Shown here: one piece after another, positions 48,312-61,300 of the stretch
Numbering within the stretch: position 1 is the first letter of the stretch
Layout of the letters: every line of letters starts with the position of its first letter
NCBI GenBank assembly: GCA_036971615.1
Contig: JAYKKR010000003.1
Coordinates: forward strand, 930,001 to 994,000
Direction: 5' to 3'
From: Amyloporia xantha
Lineage: Eukaryota > Basidiomycota > Agaricomycetes > Polyporales > Adustoporiaceae
Length of the DNA stretch: 64,000 nt
The notes under the pieces: model-generated
Databases searched by the model: none
Seen by the model: only the letters and a program-made list of their open reading frames with translations
Told to the model about the DNA's origin: nothing
Translations under genes and position numbers: made by a program

Positions 48312-50486
48312 TCATGGGAGTGTACGAGGCGTCAGGACAACAGGCAGAGCTCCCCTATGAGTGATGAAGTAGTCACGCAGGTCACGTTCCCATTGATCTT
48401 TATGATATCCCTCAGCGAAGCGCATGTCGAATGTTTGCACGAACTGTGCAATGACGACGCGCATTTGAACCAGGGCAAGCGGTTTCCCCACACAATTCGC
48501 TGGTCCAAGAGAGAATGGGAGGAAAGCACCTGTGTTCAGTACCACGTCATCTTTCTTGTCTGAGAGCCATCGCTCGGGCCAGAATCGATCGGGGTCGGGG
48601 GAAAAGTAGCGTGGATCACGGTGGTATACGTATGGCGGGACGTATACTGCTGTGCCTTCTGGAACAAACAATCTTTTGACGTATTGTTTTAGTTCGAGTC
48701 ACACTCCTTAGCTGATGCTATACGCACGCAGAACCAATCATATGCCCACCGCTGCCCTTGGTAGGTGCCCGCTGCAAGCAAGTTCCGATAGGAGGATACA
48801 GACGAAGGACTTCATTACTATCGAGATCGCTGGTCAGTCAAAAACCAACGAAGATATTCTGGAGGACAAACATGAATGCATTCAAATACTCGACTCGTGC
48901 GAGCTTGGCGGGATTGATTGTCGCTCCTTCGCCGGGTGGGAATTCCTTATCAATATCGGCGCGCAGGCGGGCGAAACAGGCGGGATGACATATCAGGGAA
49001 TATATCGCGTTGGCTAGCGCTGAAGCTGGACCGTCCGAACCCGCAATGACTGCAATGACTGCACTCCACAAAACAAGGGGTCTTGGCGGCGGTTCGGAGT
49101 TTACTTGGTCTTCCTCGTTCTAAAGACGATTCAGTCGAAAATAAGGCCACTATGTGAGTAGTGTCGACGCACGAGGTGGTACATTAGGTCGTTTTGCATG
49201 GGAATCTCCGTAATACGCCTCATTGCCTGTCGGTACGCAAATTCTCCCAGACCTTTCATCTTCTTAAAAAGGACAGGAGAGAATGACAGAGCGTCCAGAC
49301 ACCAAGGGATGTGTTGTGTTAGGGCTGCCACGCTGGTAAGAGTTTATTTGAGATTTTACGATCCTTGAGCGTTCGAATCAGACGTACTAGGTACCGCCCT
49401 CCATCAAGGGTAACAACCCATACTTATCACCGTCGCGCATGAGCTCGAAAGCCTCGCTGAAACTGTCGCGTTTTTTGTGAGTTTTGAACTATGGATGAAC
49501 AACACTAGGCTCACACAAAGTCACCCATGAAGTCAAGCCTGCATGTCAGACGCATGTCATGAGCCCGCAGCTGCAACAGGAGACAACTCGCGACCACGCA
49601 CGAAAAGAAATTCAGCCACTCAGCCAAGTCCACTTCAATGGCACCCTTCCTTGGTGAAGATTCCGTGAATTTCTTGTTCAGTTCGTCGATGAGCTGCATT
49701 GCTCGACGTATCAGGATAGGCTCATATAGCTTGACGGATGCGGAGGTAAATGCACGATTCCAGTTCTTCCGTGCCTCAGCGTGTTGTTTCAGGTCACGCG
49801 CACCAATTAGATTCGCTTTGGTCGTATGTATGTCTAAGTTCCTGTTTGTACGACGTCCATCCCATACTGCGGACATAATTTAGAAACGTGGTGAGTAGCA
49901 TGGACACCTAAAATTAGGGGATACTTACGGGGACCCTTGGGCATTCCATGTGCACCCATAATAGACGGTAAACAAGTTTCATCTACAATGGACAGTTCAT
50001 TTGGTCCTACAAAGCGATATATCACGTTCGGCGAAGAGCTTCGCCTATGAAGATGCACCTTACCAATTCTGACGATAGATCCATATTTCTCGTGCACCTC
50101 TTGGAAGTACTCATTCTGCTTCCCTTGCGAGGAGATGTAGACCAACCAGAGCTTCGAGATTCTGCAGAGTAGTGGACCAGGGTATTTGTAGAGGGGGTGA
50201 AGTGGCGACGTTCTGTACAGTACAATGCACAGAAGTATCGTTGAGAGATAAGTAGCGTAGATGGATAATATTGGAAGCGGTGCCGAATCCAACACGAATC
50301 TCCAAGCGACAGCCCAGAAGGCGGGAACGATGGCCAGGAGCACAACGAGCGAAGGTAAGTCGGTAGATTCGTATTTTTTGAACCAGAGATATGGGACCTA
50401 ATGAGTAAGATTCAGCATCATAATCAATGCAAGCAATATTTGCGACGCACAACCGCCAGTGTCACAGTTAGCAACAGTCCTTCCAT
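48312..50486 (-). CDS. Cytochrome P450 monooxygenase
   Basis: Membrane-anchored haem monooxygenase; substrate unknown. The ATG at 50486 gives MEGLLLTVTLA, joined by an intron to VPYLWFKKYESTDLPSLVVL, a second hydrophobic segment, then the hinge HPLYKYPGPLLCRISKLWL. HEKYGSIVRIGPNELSIVD follows (after removal of an intron). The I-helix reads VIAGSDGPASALANAIYSLI, and the K-helix ExxR is EVLRLYPPIG near 48800. Next come the block DRFWPERW and the haem loop FLPFSLGPANCVGKPLA with the cysteine ligand (around 48480-48530). The stop is at 48312. The usual I-helix threonine pair (xGxDTT) is replaced by DGPAS. The start was chosen upstream of 50343 because the extra exon restores the typical fungal N-terminal anchor. 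Confidence 0.85.
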
Positions 50487-52404
50487 GCCGTCGGACTTTG
50501 GGCGGCTACGCAGTGACTGACGATTTGCAGGAAGAAGTACACCAACCCATCAAGGGTTCTGTAATATAGAGCCGTCTCGGCCAAATTCAGCGAAAGCAGT
50601 GCCGATGACCCAGCAGTATAAAGCAAACATTATGCGAAACTCATGACTAGGCACTGAGATCTAGTGTGAACTCCACCAGGGCGGAATCATTAGTGCGGTT
50701 TCTGATTGATTCGACGATTGACATCTACATCACGGAGTCATCAAATGAAGAAAGTAAGGGATACCTACAAGCCATGTCGTCACGACATCCCGAAATTCTG
50801 ATGCATAGCGAAACCGCGCAGTGCTAGTTCTCATCACACAGTAATACTTTCGTTATTGTTGTGGCGGTGGGCGCTGTGATTTCACTGAATGGCTGGCTTC
50901 ATGCTATGGATTGGGCGCCCAGTCATTAGCTTCGCTAAGACTCGGCGGCGTGCGAAATGCGTAGAAGTGGACCACTCACACTAACTTTAGAACGCTCAAA
51001 CTTCAGCATAGTGCGATCCAGTTGGCATTCTGTGTTAAGTTGGAACCTGGTACCGACGACATAATCCAGTCCATAGGAATATTGGTTTTCAACATCATTA
51101 TGACATGAGCAAGAGACCTTCCATGTGACTGAGCCGCATGAGCGCGTTCCTTCCCTCAACAGGGGCGTGAGAATACGAATGCGAGACGTAATGAAGATGA
51201 TTGGGCACCGCAGTTCCGTGGCTCCAGTGAAGGACATCGGACTGTTATTCGTGTGGGATACAGCCACATCCCACGATGCAAGCGAGCGCAGTCGTCAAGT
51301 GAATTCCCCACTTCCATCTTACGAAGAGAGGAGCAGGGGATGCGGTCCTATAATGAGACTGATCACGCACGACGGGAGATCCGGAAGGGCTAGTAGATGA
51401 ACGGCGTCGCAATAGGAGCATGTGGATCAGTTCTCAGTTCTCAGGCCGTCACCGCCACCCGGGTAGGTCGGGTGGCGCACAGGTGTGTGAGATAGTTCGC
51501 GATGTCAGATGCAACCAGCCACGACAGAGCCCTGAAGACAATTTGAAGCGAATATCACCGTCAGAACAAGACAATGAACAGAGCGACAATCGAAACGCAA
51601 GCCGAATCCAACGGATATTCGAGCACACAGCGCCCAATCTCGTAAATTCCTCCGACACCGGAATGTCATGACAGTGGGAACAGGCCATTCTCCATGTTTG
51701 ATGAAAGCAGGAAGTGATGCGGGACCCGCGCCGTGAGCGGTCGATGAGCAGTGCCTCTTCGAGAGTTCCTGTGGAATCACAAGCTGACTCCATCGCGAGG
51801 TGAACATGCATCTGGATTCTGTCTGGTGAGACAGACTTGTGGCTCAGGCAAGCAACGTGTGAAAGCAGTCATATTCGAATGTAGATCCGGACGTTCCGCA
51901 TTTGCTTGAGAGCGAAATAATCAACACACACCCAAGAGATTGTGGCAGGCGTGGCATCTTGCCTGTAGCGACGGGGATTATAGCTTAAAGACCACGTTGA
52001 GATTAGTAGGCCGGTCCGTCGGAACATATAAAACTTGGGCCAGGAAATGCATTACAAGGCGCTCCGGCCTTGACACGTCTGCGGACTATTTCTTCAAAGC
52101 CTGGACCATCTTATAAGCACTTGAGTTCGACGGCTATGATATGCAAACATACATACCATCTTCTACAGGAGGGCTGAAGGACGAATATAGTAGATCTGCA
52201 GCTGCTGCAGCCATGCAGTAACCGGTCACAAAGCCATTTGTGCGAACGTTCCTGACAGCCGAGAGACCAGTGGCAACCACTGCTTAAATTTGCTACCCTT
52301 GGGAAAATGGTACCTCGTGTTACCAGGTTGTAGAGGAGGCCTAAGTATACGTACTGGGATGTGTTTTAGGTCTGCCTAGGGGAGACAAGATATCGCCTTA
52401 TGTC
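50487..52404. other. No recognised gene
   Basis: Upstream region of the P450 gene and unassigned DNA. The overlapping frames at 51420-51811 (both strands) show no family motif. Confidence 0.35.
52369..52388 (+). repeat. 20-bp dispersed repeat, copy 2
   Basis: Identical to 24051-24070. It ends ten bases before the target-site duplication of the element at 52405-53273. Confidence 0.5.
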
Positions 52405-53273
52405 GCAGGCTCCTCTCCATCCGTCTCCGAGTGGTAGGGGAAACTCATCCGAATAGCGATATTCAGTGTCCCTTCCTAAAATAGTCTAGTCCGAGAGCCA
52501 TGTGCCAAAACTCCGCCAACTTTATTTCCCTCTACCACTCTGCGACGGCTGGCACAAAACATTTGTAAACAATGCCAGCCACAGCGCCGGAGCGTGAAAA
52601 AGAACGTTGAAACTTTATTGACCTAACCCTAGCTTAACGAGAAATAGTTTTTGAAATCTCATTTTGGAATATGTGGTGCGCTCTATAGTTACAGGTACCA
52701 CTGTAAATGTGCAGCCTTGAATTCAACAATGTCAGAGAATGCTCGCCTCTACACCCAGATTGCAGCGTCGCTCATGTACTAAGTACATCACCGCAAGATG
52801 CAACATTGTTGGATCTATCATTCGTCAAGGACTTGCTTGAGTCTTCGACACAGCTTCTCTTTGCATTTCTTAAGCACACGGAATCTCGCCGCCATGTTCA
52901 AGACGGGATTTTCAAGATGGCGAGCAAGTCCCAGTCTCAACATCAAAGAATTAGTAACAGAAATCAAAGAATGGCACTTCAATGCTCTTCATATATGCCA
53001 GGAACAAGTAGATAGTGCGAACGGCCAGAACAACATTGTTACATAATCGATGTGTGAGAGAGGTTTCTTTCATCCTCCGACGGTGTGGCACGCGTTGTTT
53101 ACAAATGTTTTGTGCCAGCCGTCGCAGAGTGGTAGAGGAAAATAAAGTTGGCGGGGTTTGAGAGAGATTTGACACGTGGATTACAGATCTCGAGAAACTA
53201 GTACATATTTAGGAAACGACGATATTCGGATGAGTTTCCTCTACCACTCGGAGACGGATGGAGAGGAGCCTGC
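52405..53273. mobile_element. Non-autonomous terminal-inverted-repeat transposon, 869 bp
   Basis: The outer ends GCAGGCTCC and GGAGCCTGC are perfect inverted repeats, and the arms stay similar over about 170 bases (52405-52574 against 53093-53273). The inner block TGCGACGGCTGGCACAAAAC is identical in both arms. The seven bases TTATGTC occur directly before (52398-52404) and directly after (53274-53280); counting one shared base it can be read as the 8-bp CTTATGTC. CAGG...CCTG ends with an 8-bp duplication would suit the hAT group. The interior open frame (52707-53015) shows no transposase motif. Confidence 0.85.
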
Positions 53274-53280
53274 TTATGTC

Positions 53281-54518
53281 GTGGACCAGGACAAGCCTGG
53301 ATAAGCGCTCACAGAGCGCTTGGAAGACCCAGGCGCTTGATACGTTTCGTCCTATCACTGTCGTGTTTATATCCGATGCTGCGCACTGTCATATTCGTGT
53401 GTTTCGAGCTGGTAAATGGTCAAACTCAGAGCCCAATGCAAATGTTACTTCGTGAAGTTGAACGGGTAATCACCATATCAGTCAACAAATCGCCAGCTCT
53501 GCGTTCCGCGTAACTGCATCGCACTGATGGAAATTCTGGCTGGGATCTGAGTTTCGCCACACCTTACAAACGTACGTGCGATTCGATCACCAATGAGCTC
53601 TTTGAGTGAGGTTGCATCTCAAAACTGATAGAGGTGGACAGTATTTCGTGCTAGCATGCGCACTATCGCACTGATTTCGTTCATCATGCAACAGCTTCGA
53701 ATTCAACAAAAACGGCAAAGATACAGTACGTCACTCAGGCTGTCTATCAGCATCAATAGACCAAGATTGTCTCCTGGTGTCTCGCTTATGGGCTGCCGGG
53801 TGCAGGTGACCATGTATTGATAAACGCCACTATGTAGCTCGGTCCGAGGGTGGAGGGGTAATGCGTACTGCATCCTTCATGAGAGTATGAGACGAATGAT
53901 GTCTTCCCGCTGGAGGATGCAGCCGAATCGGTCTTTCTCTGAATGATGCATTACGGATGGCAGTGATCTATATCACACAATGACTTCTCTCGAATGCCAT
54001 CGTCGTATTCTCTATCAAGGAAAGCTTCAGCCAAAATCCCAGCCCGCACGGACCGCTGCGCTGCTCATGGTGTTGCATCAGGGTTATGTCAACCATACCT
54101 GCCATGTTGATCTCCGTCGCTCGATGTGTCTTGGCTCTACTCTATGGCTCCCTGGAGGACTAAGGCGCCAGAAATCACCAACGACGAACGCCTCAAATCT
54201 CTGTACTAGGCGAGTGGTCTGGCTGTAAATACACGAAGCTTGATTTCAAGATGGATGGCTGTTATCGCTCTTTTTCGTTACACAACGTATGGAAGCTGCA
54301 TATGACCGAGTGTGGTAGCCCGGATATTGTGCGGTCTGGACGCGAACACTGCCCTCCGCGCCTATTCGAATCACCATCAGTATGTTCCTAGAATTGGCCC
54401 CACCTATCCTTGTGACCTGTACTAATACGCCGTCGGATCAACCGTGTTCTGCGTGCTTTAAGAACCCTCTGACATGGCATAGAAAGCTAACGCTGTTACT
54501 TCATAGGCACTGGGGAAA
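53281..54518. other. No recognised gene
   Basis: Contains unsupported short frames only. The right end is the upstream region of the CoA-ligase-like gene. Confidence 0.35.
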
Positions 54519-57299
54519 ATGACTGAGTTACATGGTGCTGGCGGTCCGCTGCCCCCCATTCCTGATGACATGACTGTTGTCCAGTTCATGCTTGACTATC
54601 ACCATTTGAGCAGGCCCGCAGAAAGGAAAGATCGCCCTTGGTTGATTGAGGACGCTACAGGGAGAACAATTGGAATAGATGAGGTACGTCAGACAGTATA
54701 CACACTGGCGTGCCAATCGTTTCATCAGGGTGCCCATTTTGTATATGCTTGGATAAGTATAAATGGACGTTCACTTATGTTGGACTTCAGATTCGAGCGA
54801 ATACGGATGCACTAGCGAACGGTCTGAGTTCACGATACCAGATAGGTCAGTTTGCAGGTGTTGTGCTTATACATTCAATCTGATTGAGGCTGTAGATGAT
54901 AACGATATCGGTATGTGGTCACGGTCGGTTTGAGCACATGCCTTGATGATTCGCAGTGTGTGTATTCAGCCCTAACCACGTCCGTAAGTATTCCACACGT
55001 TTATTTGTAGTCTAGCGAACGGTACTTATATCCGTCTAGTGTGGCCGGCCATGGTCTGGTAGGCCCACCTGCATATGATTTCGAGAAGGCGGACTGATAA
55101 CATGAGCATAGGGCGCTTCATAGACTCGGCGCCGTGGTCACGTAAGCCTGCTCTCAAACTCTCCGCGTCTAAAGACCGAATGAATGATTTATACTTGGCA
55201 TCCAGCACCGCTAATCCAGCTTACACCGTGGACGAGCTAGTGCACCAGCTCAAGATAACCAGTACCAAATTAATCATTGCCCATCCCCTAGTATACTCCG
55301 TCGCCGTCACTGCTGCGCACGTAGTCGGGATTTCTCCTGAGCACGTTGTTTTGCTCGATGCAATTCCTCATTCCCATGCAGACTCTCACGCCGTTTCGCA
55401 CACAACGATCCCAGAGCTTATACGAGCGGGCGAAACACAGGGCAAGAAGTTCACCGAGAGAAAATTGAAGCCTGGTGAGGCGCGGACAAAAATCGCGTTT
55501 CTATGTTTCTCGAGCGGGACTACAGGACTACCAAAGGTCAGCCAGCCTTGTCCATATTTCATCCCCTACTTGATTGTGTGCACTCCACAGGCCGTCTCCA
55601 TTCCTCATTACGCGCTCATGGCGAATCTCGTGCAAATGGCGACCTACATCAATGCAGATACTAATCCATGGGAGACTAAGCCTTGCCGCTCGGGGGACGT
55701 CTCATTGGCAGGTAAGCGATTTTTTGGTGATAGTTTGAGCTGATGAGCATAATCTGCATTCGCCACAGTGCTGCCCTTTTATCGTGAGTCATAAGTTTTT
55801 GTAGCAATAATCGAGGCAACAAACGAACCATATTCACTCCCAGATGCATATGGCCTGGTCTTTATCATGCACTTCGTGCTCTACTATGGGGTATGTCGTC
55901 AACCAGTCATAGTTCGGTTCAAAATGTGTGGGAAAACCTAGCTGACATTACCGTGCGTAGATGTCTGTAGTTGTGATCCCGAAGTTTGACTTTGTGTCCA
56001 TGCTCAAAAGTATCGAACGTTATCGCATTAATTACGCTCCGTTCGTAGTCTCTATATATAATTATATCGTACACTCACGACAGTTTATGTAGGGTGGTAC
56101 CGCCGATGATGCTACTCTTCTGCAAGGTTTGCCTTGCACTTTGTATCCGCTTACCAGCATAAGAGGCTAAACGTACAAATAGCATCCCGCTGTCAAACAG
56201 CATGATTGCAGCTCCCTCCGCACGATTGTCTCAGGAGCGGCGCCGTTATCCGCAGAAATCGCGCAACAACTCTCCGAAGTGCTTCCTGACGTGGCTATCG
56301 GCCAAGGTTTTGGTCAGTCTGGTCTTATACCTCCTCGCCAAGCGGCATCGCGCTGAGTAAAGCTGTCATTTGTACTCGAGGTATGACGGAAACCGGCGTG
56401 ATTGTCAGCATGCCAAGGCTCGATCTCAAAATTGCCACCCCGGGGAGTTCAGGGCTCTTGATTCCTGGTATTGCTGCTCGCGTCTTGCGCCCGGACGGCA
56501 GCCTCGCAGCGCGCAACGAGCCCGGCGAGCTGGTGGTCACTGGTCCCGCCATGGCATTAGGCTACTATAAGAACGAGAAGGCGTACGTATTGTGATTCCT
56601 ATGCGAGCGACATGTGAGCGCAATGCTGACTAGGTGTTTGCGACAGGACAAAGGAGACGTTCGTAGATGGGTGGGTGTACAGCGGAGACGAAGTGATCAT
56701 CAATGACGAAGGAGAGATATTCGTTATTGACCGCATCAAGGTCAGTCAATCCGCACGATAGATTTCACGCACGCTCATAGGTTTATATGATCTTCAGGAG
56801 CTTCTGAAAGTGAAGGGTTTTCAAGGCGAGCCATTCGGGAATGTTCCTATCCGTTGGGCTAGCGATTGACAAATGCCACAGTGGCACCTGCCGAACTCGA
56901 AGGCTTTCTGCTTGACCACCCGGACGTCTCTGACGTTTGCGTTGTCAGCGTTCAGGATGATTATAGCGGCGATCTCCCCCTCGCATTTGTCGTTCCCAGC
57001 GCCAGTGCCCAAAAGCGCATCAAAGAAGACCCCGCCCAGGCGGACCAAGTGAAGGAGGCGATTGTCAAGGTGTGTCTTCAACCGGGACATGTTTGGATGC
57101 TGCAACATTCATGATGATTATCCGACAGTATGTCGCCAATGGGAAGGTGTACTACAAGGAGTTAACCGCAGGCGTGGAATTTATCGACGCCATCCCAAGA
57201 AATCCAAGTGGAAAGCTACTGCGACGGCTTTTGCGCGATCGTGCCAGGGAATCGTGGAAACAGAGGAAGCATAGTCCAGGCGTGAAGACTAAGTTGTAA
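54519..57299 (+). CDS. Acyl/aryl-CoA ligase, 4-coumarate-CoA-ligase-like (ANL superfamily)
   Basis: Activates a carboxylic acid with ATP to an adenylate, then a CoA thioester. The ATG at 54519 begins MTELHGAGGPLPPIPDDMTV. Exons join through VWPAMVWALHRLGAVVTTAN PAYTVDEL, with three small introns between 54960 and 55205. The AMP-binding box is FSSGTTGLPK|AVSIPHYALM and box II is GQGFG|MTETGVIVSMP. They are followed by NEPGELVVTGPAMALGYYKN, TFVDGWVYSGDEVIINDEGE, FVIDRIKELLKVKGFQVAPA ELEG, and PRNPSGKLLRRLLRDRARES with the catalytic lysine. The C-terminus KTKL is close to, but not, a classic peroxisomal signal. The intron at 56826-56881 begins with GC rather than GT. About ten introns; no lesion found. 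It precedes the acid-reductase gene in the same orientation by about 1.1 kb. Confidence 0.88.
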
Positions 57300-57740
57300 T
57301 GTCTGAATGTGCCACCTACCTAGTTAGACTTTTTGGGTGTCTGCAGTTTAGTTGCCTGGACGTCTTATAAATGGCTATAAGTATTGGTTCTGGCTAGTCG
57401 GAAACGGCCGTATTTGTGCCCATTTGGTGGGAGGTTGTGAGACAACTGGAACGCCACAATTATCCGTTTAATATTTGCAATTTGCTTGTTCTTCATCCCG
57501 ATTCTCGTACACACCCTACGTGGGCCTTGCATACTATCGCACGACAAGGCGTTGTGCACCATCCTGAGCAGCTTCGAAAGTCATTATAGACAACATGTCG
57601 ACGTGCGATTCGTGTGTCCCAAGAGATGTATTGCGTGTGGCATGTGCAGTACCCGAACAACTCTAACAAATGTCGAGCAGGACTCCGACTCCAGGAGTTT
57701 GAGACCAAGACGAGCGCTTGTCCTGACCGGGCTTGGGGAA

Positions 57741-58296
57741 ATGTCGGAGAACAAGAAGGCAATCACAGCAATCACCAACATTCATCATGATATTCAACTT
57801 GACATCCTCCAGGCCACTAGCCCAGAAAACATTCGCTCGACGGTCCGACCCGTGGTGGATAACACCTGTTCCAGTCTCTTTCAGGTAAGTAGAAGTTGTC
57901 CACCAGCAGGACCGCCTTGATCGGCAAATCCAAGAAAGGCTTCTCGGTTGTGCAGTAGCTCGAACATCACCTCTGTCCGGCAACGGGACATCTACGCTCA
58001 GGCTGTCGTGTTGCAACTTTCCAGTGAGCCCCGAAGTCATTCTCATGTCATTTGGTCAGACCCAAAAGCTAAAAGGACTACATCTGGATCTGGATCATGC
58101 GAATCACGCACAGGTTCATCACATCTATTGTAATCTTCTGACAGCACAAACCGGACGCTACAAGGCTATTCAGCGCTATAATGCCGTGTTCCGTGATGAA
58201 CCTAAGAAGGAGAGATGCTTCGGCCTCGGGGATTGGGAAGCGAACTGTGAAGAACCACAATTAAATGGCGACCTCCTTGAGCTCAAGGTCACGTAG
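57741..58296 (+). CDS. Small hypothetical gene between CoA ligase and acid reductase
   Basis: Not recognised. MSENKKAITAITNIHHDIQL DILQATSPENIRSTVRPVVD NTCSSLFQ ends at a good GTAAGT donor at 57891. A second block after 58024 (SPEVILMSFGQTQKLKG, then HHIYCNLLTAQTGRYKAIQR and KERCFGLGDWEANCEEPQLN) runs to a TAG at 58294-58296. The join between them, possibly with a middle exon at about 57955-58022, is unclear. It may be a real small protein or the decayed start of another gene. No membrane span or signal peptide is seen. Confidence 0.3.
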
Positions 58297-58356
58297 TGCG
58301 TGCATGGTACCTACCTCGCATCCAACACGAACACCACTACTTCTACAAGCCAGGAT

Positions 58357-61300
58357 ATGTCGCCCTCCCGTACTCACCGTCTACCTCCAGCGGATGGCAG
58401 CATCAGCATCCTTCCTGGAGTCCTGGACTTCCATGCCCAGTACAATCCTTCACGACCCATGTGGATTTTCCCCAACCTCGATCCTAATTCCTTGGAATGT
58501 GCCACAGTGACTGCACGTGAGTTCGCAGAAGCCACCGATCGTATCGCCCATTTTGTACGCCCTGGACGGATTGGTTTGGAGCGCGCCGTCGTTGCAGTTG
58601 TTGTCAATTGCGACACACTCCTTTACTATGCACTTCTCATTGGCACTATTCGCGCCGGACTGGTACCTTTCCCTATGTCCCCTCGGAATTCTGCGCATGC
58701 TATCGCCAGCATGCTTCAGACTACCGATTGCCATTGGATCATTTCTCAGCCCTCATTTACTACACTCAACGATGCAGTCCGTGCGGTGCTGCCTGGCGGA
58801 TACACCCTCCAGATCACTGATCATCCAAGACTCTCTGATATTTTCCCCCAATTCGTGCCCCCATCTACAGTCCCTACTGTGGTCTCTTCACCGATTCCTT
58901 ACCCAACCCCCGCCCAGGAGAGCCTTTACCTTCTGATGTAGTCTTCTATCTCCATTCATCAGGGTCTACCGGCTTCCCTAAACCGATCGCCCAGACTATG
59001 ACAACTATATCTCAATGGGCAACCCAGCCGTATGCCATTGAGACGCGGAATCGCACGCTACGCTGGGGATCGCCCATGCTCCCGCCCTTTCCACACGATG
59101 GGAATAATGATGGCACTCTGTCCTGCCCTTATGGGGATAGAGCCAGTCGCGCTCTTTCATCCACGCGAACACCTAGACCTGCCGCCAGTCTTGCCAACTC
59201 CAGAAAACTCGATGGATGCCGTGCGGAGGACTCGTTGTACCGTGATATCTGCTGTGCCCGCCTTCTTGGAGGTACGCATCTTTGCTTTGTAAAACCGAGC
59301 CTTCACCCTGAGCTGAGAATGTCCTAGGTCTGGGCTCATAATGAGGACTATGTCAAATTCCTGGCGTCGGCTGCCATGGTGGTGAGTAGTCTTCCAGTTG
59401 ACCTATTCCCTAAGAATTTACGGGTTCTCCATTGGTTAGATGTATGCCGGTGGTCCACTATCTGAACTAAACGGGTCGAAGCTAGTGGACGCAGGTGTCT
59501 ATCTCTCCAATATGTACGGCGGGACAGAGTTTGGGGCACCTGTGGCAGTGTTCGATATCACCCCATCGGTCCAGTATAATCCGGCAGGTAAGACACGTAC
59601 CGACTGGCAGTGGGTCCAGTTTGCCAAGCAGCCCAAGATTCGGTGGGTGCCTCAAGGGGATGGCTGCTACGAGTTGGTGTTTCTGGTCAGTGACGTTGAT
59701 GAATTTCATAAGCGCTGGTTAACGGGGATATAGACCTGCCCTGCGCACCAACCGAGCAAAGAAAATTTGGCCAATGGGGAAAAGGGATATGCGACATCCG
59801 ATCTGTGGGAGCAGCACCCTAGCAAGCCTGGTCTTTGGCGTATGTACGTGCCTGCCTCACCTCAATTCTGCAGTGCCCATCGGACTTATGCCCTGCTAGT
59901 GCTGGTCGCTCCGATGATGTTATCGTGCTCAGCAATAGTACGAGAAACCTCTTGTTATGTGCAGCTAACAATAAGATAATCCATATGATTTCTAGGTGAG
60001 AAGATTGTGCCGATACAGCAAGAAGGACACATTGGTGCCCATTCCTGGATAAAGGGAGCGATCATGTTTGGACGTGGGCGAGAACAACCTGGCATCATCA
60101 TTGAGTTGCATCCAGAGCACGCGATTACACCTGGAGATGAACAAGCTTTGATCGAGTTGCGAAACGCTATTTGGTGAGAGGTGCTGCGCACTTGCGAACG
60201 ATCTGTGCTTGCTCATCTCACATCCTTGTTGTATCTGATTAGGTCTCAAGTCGAGGAGGCAAATCAATCAGCACCTGCATTTGCTCGGATTTACAAGGAG
60301 ATGATCATCGTGGCTGATCCTGCTCGGCCCTTTCCGCGGGCAGCCAAAGGCACGGTTATCCGCAGACAGACCACCGCCTTGTACGAAGCGGAAATTGATG
60401 CGTTGTGCGTATTACTCTACATGTCGGCTCGTCCTTTTGAAGACACCTCCTCTCTTGATATGGAAGATATCGCGCCGTAGAAGATAGCACGAACGCCCAC
60501 AATGTCGCACCGCCTGCGTCTTGGTCTGTGACTGACATTCAGGCATGGCTCAGCGAGCACGCATCCACAATAATGAATGGACAGGTGCTCTCTCCGACCG
60601 AGGACTTGTTCGAGCAGGGCTTTGACAGGTGAGTATCGTGCATGAGAATGACCTCCGCGCGATATTCCTGGGCTGACGAATTGACAAGTTTGAGTGCTAC
60701 ATTCCTTCGTAACCGAATCATCGGCGCTCTTCGCACCTCTCCTAGCCCAGCCGCTGCCCAGCTGGTGCAATCCAATTTTATCTTCAGCCATCCGACGATA
60801 TCCGCTCTTGCGAAAGCCGTCGCTTCGCTCGTTAGTCCCGGTCTAGACAGTATCACCTCTTCAAGCGCGTTCCTCGCCGACGTCGATGCGTTGATCGCAA
60901 AGTACACTGCGCTGCTCCCTGTGGCGACAACTCCGACGAGAAATGAGTCTGTCGTGGGCGGCGCTATTGTACTGATCACTGGAACGACGGGCGCCCTCGG
61001 TGCCCATGTTCTGGCATGTCTGTTGTCGAATCCGAGTGTCAAGCATGTGTATGCGCTGAATCGCGGTCCAACGCTTCGTGATCGCCAGCATGCGGTCTTC
61101 AAGACTGCGTCGCTGTCGACAGACCTGCTGGAAAGTCCCCGGCTCACGCTGCTGATGGGCGATCTGATGCGAGACGACTGTGGCCTGGATGCTGCATTGC
61201 TCGATCAAGTAAATATCTTCTTGTGCTCGCGAGAGTAGGCGTACTCATCCGTGTGGCTATTGCAGATCCGTGGGTCGGTGACTCACGTCGTGCACAGCGC

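Noticed and set aside
55018..55205. Apparent missing or broken segment in the CoA-ligase gene
   Set aside because: Two small introns (GTAGGC...GCATAG and GTAAGC...ATCCAG) reconstruct VWPAMVWALHRLGAVVTTAN, so the exon is only split.
59686..59733. In-frame TAG at 59731 in the acid-reductase gene, first read as a nonsense mutation
   Set aside because: A 48-base intron with donor GTCAGT and acceptor ATATAG removes it and joins YELVFL to TCPAHQPSKENL in frame, giving the expected family sequence.
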